From: Bifidobacterium miconisargentati
Lineage (GTDB): Bacteria; Actinomycetota; Actinomycetes; Actinomycetales; Bifidobacteriaceae
Direction: 5' to 3'
Length of the DNA: 64,000 nucleotides
Assembly: GCF_019331675.1 (NCBI RefSeq)
Contig: NZ_JAHBBJ010000001.1
Span: 124,001 to 188,000 of the forward strand
The notes below the pieces were generated by a model that was not told the DNA's origin, ran no database searches, and saw nothing but the letters and a program-made list of their open reading frames with translations. Position 1 is the stretch's first letter; each line of letters starts with the position of its first letter. Of this stretch, positions 17,240-27,841 are shown piece after piece. The position numbers and the translations under genes were made by a program.

Positions 17240-18400
17240 TCAATTTGTAAGTGCAACGCCCGTCGTTGGTTGTCGTGTCTTTGACATTACCTTGCCGAGT
17301 TCGCGGTACCAAACCTCGTTGGGTGTTTCCCAGCCCAGGACCTTCATGGGGGTGTCGTTGATCTCGTCCACGATGGCCTGCAGGTCCGCGTCCGTCAGGT
17401 CGTCGAGGCCGGTTTTCTTGGGCAGGTAGCGGCGGATGCGCCCGTTGCGGTTCTCGTTCGTGCCCCGCTGGTACGAGGAGTACGGGTCCGCGAAATAGGT
17501 CAGCATGCCGAGCGCCTCGTCCACGAGCAGGTGGCAGGAGGATTCGGTCCCGTTGTCCCAGGTGCGGTCGATGCGCGCGGGCGCGGGGATGTCCTTGTAG
17601 ATGTCGTATTCGGCGCGCGCGGTCGCCAGCGCGCTCTTGTCGGGGATGAACCTGGCGAACAGCTTGCGGCTCTTGCGTTCGACCTGCGTGTCGATGCACC
17701 GTTTCGACGGGGCGGCGCCGATGACGGTGTCGGACTCGAAGTGGCCGAACTCACGGCGGGAGTCCACGCGTTTGGGCCTGTCGGCGATCGGCACGCGCAT
17801 CGGGATGTGCGGCCCCTTCGACCGGCGTCCCCTGGCGCGCGTGTGATGCCGTTTGCCTCTCGGCAGGTACTGCCTGAGGTCCAGCGTCCTCTGCAGTTTC
17901 GCGTAGATCCACCGGTAGAGGCACTCGTGGCTGACCCTCATGCGCGGGTCGTCGGGGAATTCGACCGTGAGCCGTCCCTCGATGCGTTCGGGCGTCCACC
18001 CCTTCCTGAGGGCGTCCATGACCCACGAGAGCGGCGGGTCGTACGCCATGCGCAGGGGCTTGCGCGACCTGCGGGCACGCGTCTCGGCCTTGCGCTGCGC
18101 GGTCATGGCCGAATAGAACGGCCGCGACGTCCACGCCCCGGTCTTCAGGCGTTCCGGCCGGTAGGGGCGGTACGGGTCGTTCTCGTTGGACGCGAACCAC
18201 AGGCCGCGTTTCAGCTCGCGGCTGATGGTCGACTTGTCACGGCCGATCCTCAACGCGATCTGACGCACACCGAGACCGTCCCGGTTCCTCAGTTCGTCGA
18301 TCCGGACGCGTTCCTCTGCCGACAGGTGGGAATAAGCTTTCATATCGAGCGCAACACTTTCTCTTCGGTTATGAACTTGAACACTTCCAACCATAGACAA
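17240..18400 (-). CDS. IS30-family transposase
   Basis: A full-length transposase of up to 386 aa. A TTG start at 18400 and an ATG at 18343 (MKAYSHLSAEERVRI) are both possible; the latter matches the family start better. The HTH is GVRQIALRIGRDKSTISREL. The DDE residues lie in GHFESDTVIG, DRTWDNGTE and YQRGTNENRNGRIRRYLPK, all typical of IS30. It appears intact and is likely active. Confidence 0.95.
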   Translation of the reverse strand: MSMVGSVQVHNRRESVALDMKAYSHLSAEERVRIDELRNRDGLGVRQIALRIGRDKSTISRELKRGLWFASNENDPYRPYRPERLKTGAWTSRPFYSAMTAQRKAETRARRSRKPLRMAYDPPLSWVMDALRKGWTPERIEGRLTVEFPDDPRMRVSHECLYRWIYAKLQRTLDLRQYLPRGKRHHTRARGRRSKGPHIPMRVPIADRPKRVDSRREFGHFESDTVIGAAPSKRCIDTQVERKSRKLFARFIPDKSALATARAEYDIYKDIPAPARIDRTWDNGTESSCHLLVDEALGMLTYFADPYSSYQRGTNENRNGRIRRYLPKKTGLDDLTDADLQAIVDEINDTPMKVLGWETPNEVWYRELGKVMSKTRQPTTGVALTN

Positions 18401-18414
18401 GCGTTGCGCTTCTA
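17246..18414 (-). mobile_element. IS30-family insertion sequence
   Basis: Imperfect terminal inverted repeats of about 27 bases bound the element (shared core GCAACGC and TGGTTG). It carries one transposase gene. No target duplication is evident: the flanks are a transfer-operon promoter on the left and the middle of nnrD on the right. The insertion therefore sits at a rearrangement joint rather than in a single gene. End positions are read by eye and may shift by a few bases. Confidence 0.85.
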
Positions 18415-18422
18415 TTTAGAAC

Positions 18423-19187
18423 TCGGGGGTGGACGCCGGAGCGCTGGATCTGCTACCCGACCATGTGCCCGGTCAGGTGGTGATCACACCGCATGCCGGC
18501 GAGATGGCGGCGCTGCTCAACCGGCTCGAGGTCGATCCCTTGTCGAAGACCGGCGCTCCGACCGCCGACGACGCTGCGGATGACGAATCTGCCGGGCACG
18601 TTGCCGATGACGACGCCGGGCACGACGAATCCGGCACGATCGAAACCGAGGCGGCCGGGCCCAGCGCACCGACGAATGGCGAGGACGGACCGGACGCAAT
18701 CGCGCCGACACTGGAGCCGGCCGGCCGGCCGCGTCATGCCGGTCCTTCCGATTCGTCACGGTTCACCGTGCAGGATGTGACATCCCATCCGCTCGCCAGC
18801 GCACGCCGCGCGCATGAGCTGACCGGTGCGACGGTGCTGCTCAAGGGCGCGGTGACCATCGTGGTGGACGAGGACCATGTCTATGTCTCCGGCAGCGCCC
18901 CCGCATGGCTGGCCACCGCCGGCGCGGGCGACGTGCTTGCCGGTCTCGCCGGCGCACTGCTGGCGCAGCAGGGCCCTGAGATCACCACGGCCGAGACCGT
19001 GGCGTCCGCCGCCTACCTGCATGGCATGGCCGCGGCGATCGCCTCGGAATCTGAGCAGCAGGGCTGGCAGGAGCCCGAGCTGGTGGGGCACGGCCGCCGT
19101 CAGCGGTTCATGACGCTGGGTCACCCCATCGTGGCAGGCGACGTGATCCGAGCCATCCCCGAGGCCATCGCCGACGTGATCGCCTGA
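18423..19187 (+). pseudogene. nnrD: ADP-dependent NAD(P)H-hydrate dehydratase, N-terminus removed
   Basis: Only the C-terminal part of the repair enzyme that dehydrates NAD(P)HX remains. The conserved motifs VDAGALDLLP, VITPHAGEMAALL, VLLKGAVTIVV and the nucleotide/active-site loop TAGAGDVLAG are intact. An in-frame TAG at 18417 and the IS30 end at ~18414 cut the protein, so the front (including any NAD(P)HX epimerase domain) is missing. A GTG at 18429 could start a short product but would lack much of the fold. Between TPHAGEM and LLKG there is an unusual acidic, low-complexity insert of about 80 residues. Confidence 0.85.
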
Positions 19188-19226
19188 GAGTCCGAGAGTC
19201 CGAGAGTCCGAGAACCGAAGAGCCGC

Positions 19227-19268
19227 ATTGCTTGGCTTCCCTCGCTCAGGGAAGCCAAGCAATCTTTT
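19227..19268 (+). terminator. strong intrinsic terminator after nnrD
   Basis: A perfect 16-base stem (arm ATTGCTTGGCTTCCCT) with a 5-base loop is followed by CTTTTAT. It lies 40 bases after the nnrD stop and just before the end of the facing kdpE gene. A triple 9-base repeat (GAGAGTCCG) precedes it. Confidence 0.85.
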
Positions 19269-19303
19269 ATCCGAAAAAACGGTCACACCATCCGCCGACC
19301 GTC

Positions 19304-20017
19304 TCAGGCCTCCGGTTCGCCGTCGATGTCGAGACGGTAGCCCATGCCGGTCTCCGTCTTCAGATACCTGGGCCGCGCGGGATCCGGCTCGATCTTCTTG
19401 CGCAACTGCGAAATGTACAGTCGCAGATAGCCGGTGTCCTTGACGTGCTGCGCCCCCCAGATCGAGGTGAGCAGGTCCTGACGGGTCACGAGCTTGCCGG
19501 CATTGCGCACCAGCACCTCGAGCACCTTCCACTCGGTGGGCGTGAGCCGCACACGCGTTTCGCGCCCCGCTTCCCCGCAGAATACGGCATGGGCGTTGAG
19601 ATCCACGGTCACGTCGCCGAACCGCACCAGCGGTGTCTCGCTTTCCGCCGTGCTCTCCTGCGCGACCCGGCGCAGCAGGGCGCGGATGCGGGCCAGCAGC
19701 TCGTCGATGGAGACGGGCTTGGTCACATAGTCGTCGGCACCCGCGTCCAACGCCGCCACCTTCTCACGCGCGTCGGTGCGCCCGGACACCACCAGAATCG
19801 GCGCCTCGGTCCAGCCGCGCACGCCCTGGATCACGCCCGTGCCGTCCATTCTGGGCATGCCGAGATCCAGGACGAACAGGTCGGGGTGCTCCTCGACCGC
19901 CACCGTGATGCATTCGACGCCGTCACGCGCGGTGACGATGTCGTAGCCCTGCGAGTGCAGGGTGATCTTCAACGCCTTGAGGAACTGCGGATCGTCGTCC
20001 GCCACCAGAATCTTCAT
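19304..20017 (-). CDS. kdpE: KdpE response regulator
   Basis: This OmpR-type regulator switches on the kdp potassium pump genes when phosphorylated by KdpD. The ATG at 20017 overlaps the kdpD stop (ATGA), giving 237 aa. The receiver domain has acidic DDD at the N-terminus, the phospho-Asp in LFVLDLGMPRMDG, the Thr/Ser switch VVSGR and the Lys in TKPVS. The winged-helix C-domain ends with LRLYISQLRKKIE and GMGYRLD. It is the last gene of the operon; the stop lies 36 bases from the nnrD terminator. Confidence 0.95.
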   Translation of the reverse strand: MKILVADDDPQFLKALKITLHSQGYDIVTARDGVECITVAVEEHPDLFVLDLGMPRMDGTGVIQGVRGWTEAPILVVSGRTDAREKVAALDAGADDYVTKPVSIDELLARIRALLRRVAQESTAESETPLVRFGDVTVDLNAHAVFCGEAGRETRVRLTPTEWKVLEVLVRNAGKLVTRQDLLTSIWGAQHVKDTGYLRLYISQLRKKIEPDPARPRYLKTETGMGYRLDIDGEPEA

Positions 20018-23000
20018 CGACGTGCCTCCTCTCCCGAATCCGTCAGCGACGGGTCCCAACCCGTCGCTCTGTCACCGGCGCCGCCACCGTCGGCGACGGC
20101 ATCCATCGAGACCGGTTCCACGCCGGACTGTGTGCCGCCCGTGGAATCGTCGTCATACCGTCGTTCATCATCATCCGCTTCCGCAACGTCATGCCGCTCA
20201 CCGGCGTCAGGCGCGGCATCGGAACCTGACCCCGCGCCCTCCCCAGCGCCGGCGTCAACCGAGGAGCCGGAATCGTCGGAGTCCGCATCCCCCTCATCCC
20301 TGCCGCCGCGCATGATGCCGTAGTTGATGAACCGGTCGAGCCCGCGCTCGTCGGACTGCCCGCTGCCCGGCAGCGGCAGGATCACATCGGACACGGCCCC
20401 TGAAACGTTCAGCATGTCCTTGGCGATGATGTCGGCCGGATCAGGTCGGTCGTCGGCCGGAATCGGCTGTCCGACACGCAGCTTCTGGTCGGCCACACGC
20501 AGGGTGATCACGATGGTCAGGCCACCGCCCGGCGTGTCCTCGGGACTGATCGAACCGCCCATCGATTCGACGAACCCCTTCGACAGCGCCATGCCCAGCC
20601 CCAGACCGGTGGTGTTGTCCGTGTCGCCGAGGCGGTGGAACGGCAGGAAGATGTCATTCTTGCGCGAATCGGGCACGCCGGGGCCCTGATCGGCCACGCG
20701 GATCTCGACCACGCCGTTGAACGAGGAGGCGGACAGCCGCACCCGCTTGGAGGACGGGGTGAACCGCATCGCGTTGACCAGCACGTTCGACAGCGCGCGG
20801 CGAAGCAGGGCCGGATCGGCCACGACCAGCGGTAGGTCGGGGGCGATGTCCAGATCGATGGACCACGGTCCGATGCCGAGTTCGTCGAACAACGGGATGA
20901 TCTCCTCGCCCACATCCGTGACCACCAGCGACAGCGGCAGCGCGCCCTCGCGGATGCGCGAGACGTCGAGCAGGTCGGTGACGAGCTTGGTGAGCTGCTT
21001 CAGGCCGTCGGAGGCCACGCTGAGCAGTCCCTTGCGGTCCCGCGCGCTCATCGTGTCGCCCATGCGCTGCAGTCCGGAGACGGCGGCGGTGGCCGAGGCG
21101 AGCGGACGGCGCAGGTCGTGGCTGACCGCGTTGAGCAGGCCGGTGCGCACCTTCTCGGCGGCGGCGAGCGGCCCGATCTCGCTGGCCTTGCGTTCCAGAT
21201 CCTTGTGCTCGAGCACGGTCTGGATCTGCGAGAGGATGGCCAGCAGCATGCGCTGGTCCGAAGCCTCGACGGGTTTGCCGTACAGCTTGAGCTCCGGTCC
21301 GTCGTCCGACATGGCTATGGTCTCCGGCTCCTCGACGGACACGGCGAGGTCACCGTCGCCGTCGATGGCGGAATCCGTCCTCGTGCCCGGTTCGCCGTCC
21401 GAGATGATGACGTGGCCGTCCTGCACGACGCGCACGCAGGAGAATCCGAACGCCTCGCGGGTGCGGTGCACGATGGCCTGAAGCGGATCGTCGCTGCGCA
21501 GCACCGCCCCGGCCACGCTGGCCAGGGTCTCCGATTCGGCGCTGGCGCGCCGGGCCTGCCGTGCGATGGTGTCGGCGCGGTCCACCACCGCGGAGACGAT
21601 GACGCCCACGAGCACGTAGAGCACGATGGTCACCATGTCCGAGGCGCGCATCACATGGAAGGTCGCTATGGGCACCGTGTAGAGCAGGTCCAGCACAAGT
21701 CCGGAAAGCACCGCGCACACCATGGCGGGCACAAGCCCGCCGATCACGGCGGAGACCACCACCAGCAGCTGCAGCACCAAGGCGTCGCGCTGCGCATAGG
21801 TGGGCGCGCTGAACTGGTACAGCATCCAACCGGCGAGCAGCACGGACAACACGGCGAACGCGAACCCGGCCGCCCTGCGCCTCCACGCGATCGGATGCCT
21901 ATTCGAGGAGGGCATCCTGAAGCCCTTGTTGACGAACGAGTGCGTGACGATATGGACGTCGATATCGCCGGATTTCTCGATGATGCCGTTGGGCGTGGAG
22001 GGCCGGCCCAGCCAGCGCGAAAGCGCGTTGCGCCGGGAGACGCCGACGATGACCTGCGTGGCGTTGTTCGCACGCGCATAGTCGAGCAGGGCTTCCGAGA
22101 TGTCCTCGCCGACGATCTGATGATAGGTGCCGCCCAGCTCCTCGACGAGTTCGCGCTGCTTGATGAGCAGGGCGGGATTGGAGCCGGCCAGCCCGTCCTC
22201 GGGGGTGACGTGCACGGCGATGAGGTCGCCGCCGCCGGACGCCCGGGCCACGCGGGCCCCGCGCCGCAGCAGCTGCTCGCCTTCGGGCCCGCCGGACAGC
22301 GCGACGATCACGCGCTCGCGCGTCTCCCATTTGGCGTTGATGTGGTGTTCCTCGCGGTAGGCCTTAAGCGCCTCGTCCACGCGCCCGGCCAGCCAGAGCA
22401 GGGCCAGCTCGCGCAGGGCGGTGAGGTTGCCGGCGCGGAAGTAGTTGCTCAGGGCCGCATCCACGCGGTCGGGCTTGTAGACGAATCCGGCGGCGAGACG
22501 CTCGCGCAGGCCTTCGGGCGGCAAATCGACCAGTTCGACCTGGGAGGCGGAACGCAGCACCTTGTCCGGCACGGTCTCCTTCTGGGTGCTGCCGGTGATC
22601 TCACGCACCACGTCGTTGAGCGATTCGATGTGCTGCACGTTGATCGTGGTGATCACGTCGATGCCGGCGTCGAGCAGATCCATGACGTCCTGCCAGCGCT
22701 TCTTGTGCACCGATCCGGGTGCGTTGGTGTGGGCGAGCTCGTCGACGAGCGCCACCTGCGGGTGCCGTTCGATGATCTTGAACAGATCCATCTCCTCGAG
22801 CCACATGCCGCGGTAGCGCAGATGCCGCCGCGGCACCATCTCGAGCCCATCGGCGGCCTTGGCCGTGGCGGCGCGGCCATGGGTCTCCAACAGGGCGATG
22901 ACCACGTCCTTGCCGTCCTCCTGCAGGCGATGCCCCTCCTTGAGCATCGCGCACGTCTTGCCCACGCCCGGTGCGGCACCCAGCATCACCCTGAACGTTC

Positions 23001-23040
23001 CTCGTGCCTGTGCCATATCAGCCCCCGTATTCCCAGACAT
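20014..23040 (-). CDS. kdpD: KdpD osmosensitive K+ sensor histidine kinase
   Basis: This is the membrane sensor for low potassium or osmotic stress (1008 aa from 23040; an ATG nine codons in is equally good). It contains the KdpD N-terminal domain with Walker A GAAPGVGKT, a USP-like domain at about 245-375, four closely spaced membrane spans at about 395-500 and a GAF-like region. The HisKA box is VSHDLRRPLAS (His near 640), followed by a HATPase domain (N box NVLVNAMRF, G boxes DQGPGVPD and GLGLGMALS). Beyond the kinase an acidic, Gly/Asp/Ser-rich tail of about 150 residues is unusual for KdpD. It is cotranslated with kdpE and separated from kdpC by about 140 bases. Confidence 0.95.
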   Translation of the reverse strand: MSGNTGADMAQARGTFRVMLGAAPGVGKTCAMLKEGHRLQEDGKDVVIALLETHGRAATAKAADGLEMVPRRHLRYRGMWLEEMDLFKIIERHPQVALVDELAHTNAPGSVHKKRWQDVMDLLDAGIDVITTINVQHIESLNDVVREITGSTQKETVPDKVLRSASQVELVDLPPEGLRERLAAGFVYKPDRVDAALSNYFRAGNLTALRELALLWLAGRVDEALKAYREEHHINAKWETRERVIVALSGGPEGEQLLRRGARVARASGGGDLIAVHVTPEDGLAGSNPALLIKQRELVEELGGTYHQIVGEDISEALLDYARANNATQVIVGVSRRNALSRWLGRPSTPNGIIEKSGDIDVHIVTHSFVNKGFRMPSSNRHPIAWRRRAAGFAFAVLSVLLAGWMLYQFSAPTYAQRDALVLQLLVVVSAVIGGLVPAMVCAVLSGLVLDLLYTVPIATFHVMRASDMVTIVLYVLVGVIVSAVVDRADTIARQARRASAESETLASVAGAVLRSDDPLQAIVHRTREAFGFSCVRVVQDGHVIISDGEPGTRTDSAIDGDGDLAVSVEEPETIAMSDDGPELKLYGKPVEASDQRMLLAILSQIQTVLEHKDLERKASEIGPLAAAEKVRTGLLNAVSHDLRRPLASATAAVSGLQRMGDTMSARDRKGLLSVASDGLKQLTKLVTDLLDVSRIREGALPLSLVVTDVGEEIIPLFDELGIGPWSIDLDIAPDLPLVVADPALLRRALSNVLVNAMRFTPSSKRVRLSASSFNGVVEIRVADQGPGVPDSRKNDIFLPFHRLGDTDNTTGLGLGMALSKGFVESMGGSISPEDTPGGGLTIVITLRVADQKLRVGQPIPADDRPDPADIIAKDMLNVSGAVSDVILPLPGSGQSDERGLDRFINYGIMRGGRDEGDADSDDSGSSVDAGAGEGAGSGSDAAPDAGERHDVAEADDDERRYDDDSTGGTQSGVEPVSMDAVADGGGAGDRATGWDPSLTDSGEEARR

Positions 23041-23182
23041 CCCAATACGACTGTATACGATAAACGTCGTCAGGGGTGGCGGCGCGAATGTCCCGCGTCA
23101 CCACCCCTGACGACCGGCCGCCGCCTGCCACGGCGATCGACGACAACGCATCAGTCGAATCACCGGCAGACCGCATGCCGAA

Positions 23183-23824
23183 TCACTTGAGCTCGTCAAG
23201 CGCCAGATTGAGCCGGACCACGTTCACCGTGGACTCGCCGATGAAGCCGAGCCCGCGACCGGTGGTGTACTTCCGGACCAGATTCTCGACCTGCTCCTCG
23301 CTCAGACCGCGCTCCTTGGCCACGCGCTTGACCTGAATGGCCGCGTATTCGGGGCTGATCTCCGGGTCGAGTCCGGAGGAGGACGCGGTGACGGCGTCGG
23401 ACGGCACGTCCTTGACGCTCACGCCCTCGCGCTTGGCGATGGTCTTGCGCAGTTCCGTGGTGGACTTGACGAAATCGGCGTCGGCATGGCCCTTGTTGGT
23501 GCCGGCGGACGCGGCCGCGTAGTAGCCCTGGCTGTCCTCGTCCTTGTTCGGGTCGGATGCCGCCGACGGACGGGACTGGAAGTACTGGGGCAGCGCGTCG
23601 CCGTTGGCGTCCGTGAAGGACTGGCCGATCAGCGACGAGCCGACGACCTCCCCCTGCGCGTTGGTAATCATCGAGCCGTTGGCCTTGTCGGGCATGCCGA
23701 GCTGGCCGATGCCGGTCATCACGAACGTGTAGACGATCACGATGACGGTGAAGACGATCACCGCCTTGAGCCCGGCCCAATAGGCGTGCAGGTTCAGCGA
23801 AATGGTGTTCTTCATGACAATCAC
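23183..23824 (-). CDS. kdpC: KdpC subunit of the K+-transporting ATPase
   Basis: This single-span subunit stabilises the KdpFABC complex and raises its K+ affinity (213 aa, or 210 aa from the ATG three codons in). The N-terminal membrane helix is AVIVFTVIVIVYTFVMTGIGQL. The family motifs GSSLIGQSF, YFQSRPSA and the C-terminal GESTVNVVRLNLALDEL are present. It is 22 bases downstream of kdpB. Confidence 0.95.
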   Translation of the reverse strand: MIVMKNTISLNLHAYWAGLKAVIVFTVIVIVYTFVMTGIGQLGMPDKANGSMITNAQGEVVGSSLIGQSFTDANGDALPQYFQSRPSAASDPNKDEDSQGYYAAASAGTNKGHADADFVKSTTELRKTIAKREGVSVKDVPSDAVTASSSGLDPEISPEYAAIQVKRVAKERGLSEEQVENLVRKYTTGRGLGFIGESTVNVVRLNLALDELK

Positions 23825-23846
23825 TCTTTCCTAATCGCTCTTCGGA

Positions 23847-26021
23847 TCAGAAGCCCGGGATCAGACGGACGAACAGGTCGATGATCCAGATGCCGACGAA
23901 CGGCGCGATGATGCCGCCCAGGCCGTAGACCTTGAGGTTGCGGCCCAGGATCTTCTCGCTGGCCTCGGCACGGTACTTGACACCCTTCAAGGCCAGCGGG
24001 ATGAGCAGCACGATGATGATCGCGTTGAAGATGATCGCGGAGAGCACGGCGGACAGCGAGCTGTGCAGACCCATGATGTTGAGCAGACCGAGTCCCGGGA
24101 ACTTCTCCATGAACATGGCCGGGATGATGGCGAAGTACTTGGCCACATCGTTGGCGATGGAGAAGGTGGTCAGGGCGCCGCGCGTGATGAGCAGCTGCTT
24201 GCCGATGGCCACGATGTCGATGAGCTTGGTCGGGTCGGAGTCGAGGTCGACCATGTTGCCGGCCTCCTTCGCGGCCGAGGTGCCGGAGTTCATGGCCACG
24301 CCGACATCGGACTGGGCGAGGGCCGGGGCGTCGTTGGTGCCGTCGCCGGTCATGGCGACGAGCTGGCCCTTGGCCTGCTCCTTCTTGATGTAGGCGAGCT
24401 TGTCCTCGGGCTTGGCCTCGGCGATGAAGTCGTCCACGCCGGCCTCCTTGGCGATGGCCTTGGCCGTGAGCGGATTGTCGCCGGTGACCATGACGGTGCG
24501 GATGCCCATCTTCCTGAGGTCGGCGAAGCGCTCCTTCAGGCCCTTCTTGACGACGTCCTTCAGCTGGACGACGCCGAGCACCTTGGCCTCGCCGTTCGCG
24601 TACTGCTCGGCGACGACCAGCGGCGTGCCGCCTTGGCCGGAGATGGCGGCCACGCGGTCATGCAGGGCGTCCCTCACCTCGGTGGTCATGGTACCGCCTT
24701 CCCTGTCGATCCATGCCTCGACGGCGGAGGTGGCACCCTTGCGGATGCGGTCGCCGTTCGGCAGGTCGAGGCCCGACATGCGGGTTTCGGCGGTGAACGG
24801 CACGGCCACGGCTCCCGGCACCTCGTCCACGTCGAAGCCGTCGGACTTGGCGAGTGCCACGATCGACTGGCCTTCGGGTGTGGCATCGGCCAGCGAGCTC
24901 AATGCGGCCGCCTTGACGATGTCGTCATGATCGATGCCGGGCAGGGCGTGGAATTCGGAGGCTTGACGGTTGCCGTAGGTGATGGTGCCGGTCTTGTCGA
25001 GCAGCAGCGTGGTCACGTCGCCTGCCGCCTCGATGGCGCGGCCGGAGGTGGCAAGCACGTTGCGCTGCACCAGACGGTCCATGCCGGCGATGCCGATGGC
25101 GGACAGCAGGGCACCGATGGTGGTCGGGATGAGGCAGACGAGCAGAGCGACCAGCACCGTCAGGCTCACGGAGGCGCCCACCGCGGAGGCCTGCGGGTTG
25201 ATGCACAGCACCACCACAAGGAAGATGATGGTCAGGGAGCTCAGGAGCACGTCGAGAGCAATCTCGTTCGGGGTCTTTTGGCGGTTGGCGCCTTCGACCA
25301 GGGCGATCATCTTGTCCACGAAGCTTTCGCCGGGCTTCTGGGTGATGCGCACCACGATGCGGTCGGAGAGCACGCGGGTGCCGCCGGTCACCGAGGAGCG
25401 GTCGCCGCCGGATTCGCGGATGACGGGTGCGGATTCGCCGGTGATGGCGGATTCGTCCACGGAGGCGATGCCGGAGATGATGTCGCCGTCGCCGGGGATG
25501 AGCTCTCCGGCGGAGACGACGACCACGTCACCGAGCTTCAGGTCCGAGCTGGGGACCTCCTCGATGTAGGACGGGCCCTCACCGCGCTCGGGGGCGCGCA
25601 CGTCAGGGTCGTTCTTCTCGTCGTAGCCCTTGACCAGACGGGCGGGCGTGGTGGTACGGGTCTTGCGCAGCGCGTCGGCCTGCGCCTTGCCGCGGCCCTC
25701 GGCCACGGCCTCGGCGAGGTTGGCGAACAGCACGGTGGCCCACAGCACGATGGCCACGATCCAGGTGAAGTAGACCGGCTCGCCATCGGTGAGGGCGGTG
25801 TCGAACAGCTGGCACACGCCCAGCAGGGTCAGGAACGCGGCGCCCACCCACACGATGAACATCACGGGGTTGTGCCACATGTTGCGCGGGTCGAACTTGC
25901 GGAACGCATCCGGCAGGCTCTTGCTCAGCATCGCGCCCAACGACTGCTCGTTGGACTTCTTGACGTCGTTCGCGATGGAAGTCGCGCCGTTGTTGACGTC
26001 GTTCGCGGTTGCGGAAGTCAT
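23847..26021 (-). CDS. kdpB: KdpB P-type ATPase subunit
   Basis: This catalytic ATPase couples ATP hydrolysis to K+ uptake through KdpA. The ATG at 26021 is one base after the kdpA stop and gives 724 aa; the longer frame would overlap kdpA. Motifs seen are the phosphorylation site [12 protein letters not shown] (Asp near 340), the actuator loop TGESAPV, the hinge [13 protein letters not shown] and KPEDKL. All are typical and intact. Confidence 0.96.
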   Translation of the reverse strand: MTSATANDVNNGATSIANDVKKSNEQSLGAMLSKSLPDAFRKFDPRNMWHNPVMFIVWVGAAFLTLLGVCQLFDTALTDGEPVYFTWIVAIVLWATVLFANLAEAVAEGRGKAQADALRKTRTTTPARLVKGYDEKNDPDVRAPERGEGPSYIEEVPSSDLKLGDVVVVSAGELIPGDGDIISGIASVDESAITGESAPVIRESGGDRSSVTGGTRVLSDRIVVRITQKPGESFVDKMIALVEGANRQKTPNEIALDVLLSSLTIIFLVVVLCINPQASAVGASVSLTVLVALLVCLIPTTIGALLSAIGIAGMDRLVQRNVLATSGRAIEAAGDVTTLLLDKTGTITYGNRQASEFHALPGIDHDDIVKAAALSSLADATPEGQSIVALAKSDGFDVDEVPGAVAVPFTAETRMSGLDLPNGDRIRKGATSAVEAWIDREGGTMTTEVRDALHDRVAAISGQGGTPLVVAEQYANGEAKVLGVVQLKDVVKKGLKERFADLRKMGIRTVMVTGDNPLTAKAIAKEAGVDDFIAEAKPEDKLAYIKKEQAKGQLVAMTGDGTNDAPALAQSDVGVAMNSGTSAAKEAGNMVDLDSDPTKLIDIVAIGKQLLITRGALTTFSIANDVAKYFAIIPAMFMEKFPGLGLLNIMGLHSSLSAVLSAIIFNAIIIVLLIPLALKGVKYRAEASEKILGRNLKVYGLGGIIAPFVGIWIIDLFVRLIPGF

Positions 26022-26022
26022 A

Positions 26023-27699
26023 TCAAGCCACCAAACCTTCTGCCAACGGTCCCAGAGCAAGCGTCGGGAAGAACGTCAGCGCGGAAATCAGGAAGATAAC
26101 GAACACCAGCAGGACGACGAACAGACCGTTGTCGGTCTTCATCGTGCCGGCGGTCACCGGCACCTTGTCCTGCTTGGCAAGCGAACCGGCCAGCGCGATC
26201 ACCAGGGCGATCGGCAGGAAACGGCCGATGAGCACCGCCAATCCCAGCGTGGTGTCGAGCCACGGGGTGTCGGCGGTGAGTCCCGCGAAGGCGGAGCCGT
26301 TGTTGTTCGCGGCCGAGGTGAAGGCGTAGACGACCTCGGAGAAGCCGTGGTTGCCACTGTTGTTGAGCGACGTGTCGAAGATCGACTGACGTGCGAACGG
26401 CACGGCGAAGCTCAGGGAGACGCCCACCACCACGGTGATCGGCATGACGAGGAAGTACAGCGAGGCCATCTTCATCTCGCGCGGGCCGATCTTCTTGCCG
26501 AGGTATTCCGGCGTGCGGCCCACCATGAGGCCGGCGATGAACACGGCCACGACGGCCATCACGAGGATGCCGTACAGGCCCGCGCCCACGCCGCCCGGGC
26601 TCACCTCGCCGAGCATCATGTTGAGCATGTAGATCATGCCGCCGAGTGCGGTGTACGAGTCGTGCATCGAATTGACGGCGCCAGTGGAGGTCGAGGTCGA
26701 GGTGGTGCCGAACAGGCCGGACCACACGATGCCGAAGCGGGTCTCCTTGCCTTCCATGGAACCGCCGGTCAGGGAGGTGATCGGGTCGCTGGCGAAGGAT
26801 TCGGCGGTCACCACGGCGAAGAAGCTGATGCCGAAGATGATGACCATCGCGCCGAGCAGCGCGTAGCCCTGACGGATGTCGCCGACCATGCGGCCGAAGG
26901 TGCGGGTCAGGGCCACCGGAATTGCGAGCATGAGGAGGATCTCGATGAGGTTGGTCCACATGTTCGGGTTCTCGTAGGGGTGCGAGGAGTTGGCGTTGAA
27001 GAAGCCGCCGCCGTTGGTGCCGAGCTCCTTGATGACCTCCTGTGAGGCCACCGGGCCCTGCATGATCTTCTGGGTGCCACCGGCGACGGTGTTCACGTCC
27101 ACGAACCCGGCGAAGTTCTGCGCCACGCCGAGCGCAATGAGAATGATGCCCATGACGATGGAAATCGGCAGAAGGATGCGCATCGTGCAGCGGGTCAGGT
27201 CGACCCAGAAGTTGCCGATGGTCTCCGACCTGCGCCACGCGAACCCGCGCACGAGCGCCACGGCCACGGCGATGCCCACGGCCGCGGACACGAAGTTCTG
27301 CACGGCGAGGCCGGCGAACTGCACGGTGTAGCCGAGCGTGACGTCCGGCGAATACGACTGCCAGTTGGTGTTGGTCACGAACGAGGCCGCGGTGTTGAAC
27401 GCGAGCGGGCCCTGCACGTTCGGGAAGCCCAGCGAGAACGGCAGCCACTGCTGCACGCGCTGCAGCAGGTAAAGCACCAGCACGCTCATCAGGGAGAACC
27501 CGAGCACACCGCGCAGGTACGCCTTCCAGGTCTGGCCTTTCTTGGAGTCAACGCCGACGACCTTGTAGATCCACTTCTCGAAGAAGAGGTCCTTGTCGGT
27601 CGTGAACACGTTGAACATGTAATCGCCCAGCGGCTTGTAGATCGCCGCAAGGATGATGGCAATCAGCGCGAATGCCATGATCGCAAATACATATACCAT
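26023..27699 (-). CDS. kdpA: KdpA K+-channel-like subunit
   Basis: This 558-aa potassium-binding, channel-like subunit resembles K+ transporters of the SKT superfamily. About ten membrane helices are visible, with the selectivity-loop glycines in [32 protein letters not shown] and [15 protein letters not shown]. The start [15 protein letters not shown] has a membrane helix at once, as in other KdpA proteins. It is followed by kdpB with a one-base gap. Confidence 0.96.
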   Translation of the reverse strand: MVYVFAIMAFALIAIILAAIYKPLGDYMFNVFTTDKDLFFEKWIYKVVGVDSKKGQTWKAYLRGVLGFSLMSVLVLYLLQRVQQWLPFSLGFPNVQGPLAFNTAASFVTNTNWQSYSPDVTLGYTVQFAGLAVQNFVSAAVGIAVAVALVRGFAWRRSETIGNFWVDLTRCTMRILLPISIVMGIILIALGVAQNFAGFVDVNTVAGGTQKIMQGPVASQEVIKELGTNGGGFFNANSSHPYENPNMWTNLIEILLMLAIPVALTRTFGRMVGDIRQGYALLGAMVIIFGISFFAVVTAESFASDPITSLTGGSMEGKETRFGIVWSGLFGTTSTSTSTGAVNSMHDSYTALGGMIYMLNMMLGEVSPGGVGAGLYGILVMAVVAVFIAGLMVGRTPEYLGKKIGPREMKMASLYFLVMPITVVVGVSLSFAVPFARQSIFDTSLNNSGNHGFSEVVYAFTSAANNNGSAFAGLTADTPWLDTTLGLAVLIGRFLPIALVIALAGSLAKQDKVPVTAGTMKTDNGLFVVLLVFVIFLISALTFFPTLALGPLAEGLVA

Positions 27700-27748
27700 G
27701 TGATGAACCTTTGATTCCTAAGATCTCTCAAGTACAGTCCGGTATGGT

Positions 27749-27841
27749 TCAGAACTTCTCTGGCCGGCACAGGGAATAAATCATGTAGGCGATTCCCGCG
27801 ATAGCCAGCACGACACCCAGCACAGTGAAGAACGTCGTCAT
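27749..27841 (-). CDS. kdpF: KdpF small membrane peptide
   Basis: A 30-aa single-helix peptide (TVLGVVLAIAGIAYMIYSL) ending in the KdpF signature RPEKF. KdpF stabilises the KdpABC complex. It lies 49 bases before kdpA, and its ATG overlaps the stop of another small gene. Confidence 0.9.
   Translation of the reverse strand: MTTFFTVLGVVLAIAGIAYMIYSLCRPEKF

Noticed and set aside
19185..19213. Three tandem GAGAGTCCG units between nnrD and its terminator
   Set aside because: Too short for a CRISPR or variable-number locus of note; likely a small slippage product.
22127..26099. Very long plus-strand frames opposite kdpD and kdpB (up to 690 and 678 codons)
   Set aside because: They are antisense shadows of high-GC genes with regular codon bias; compositions rich in His, Gly and Gln and no ribosome sites.
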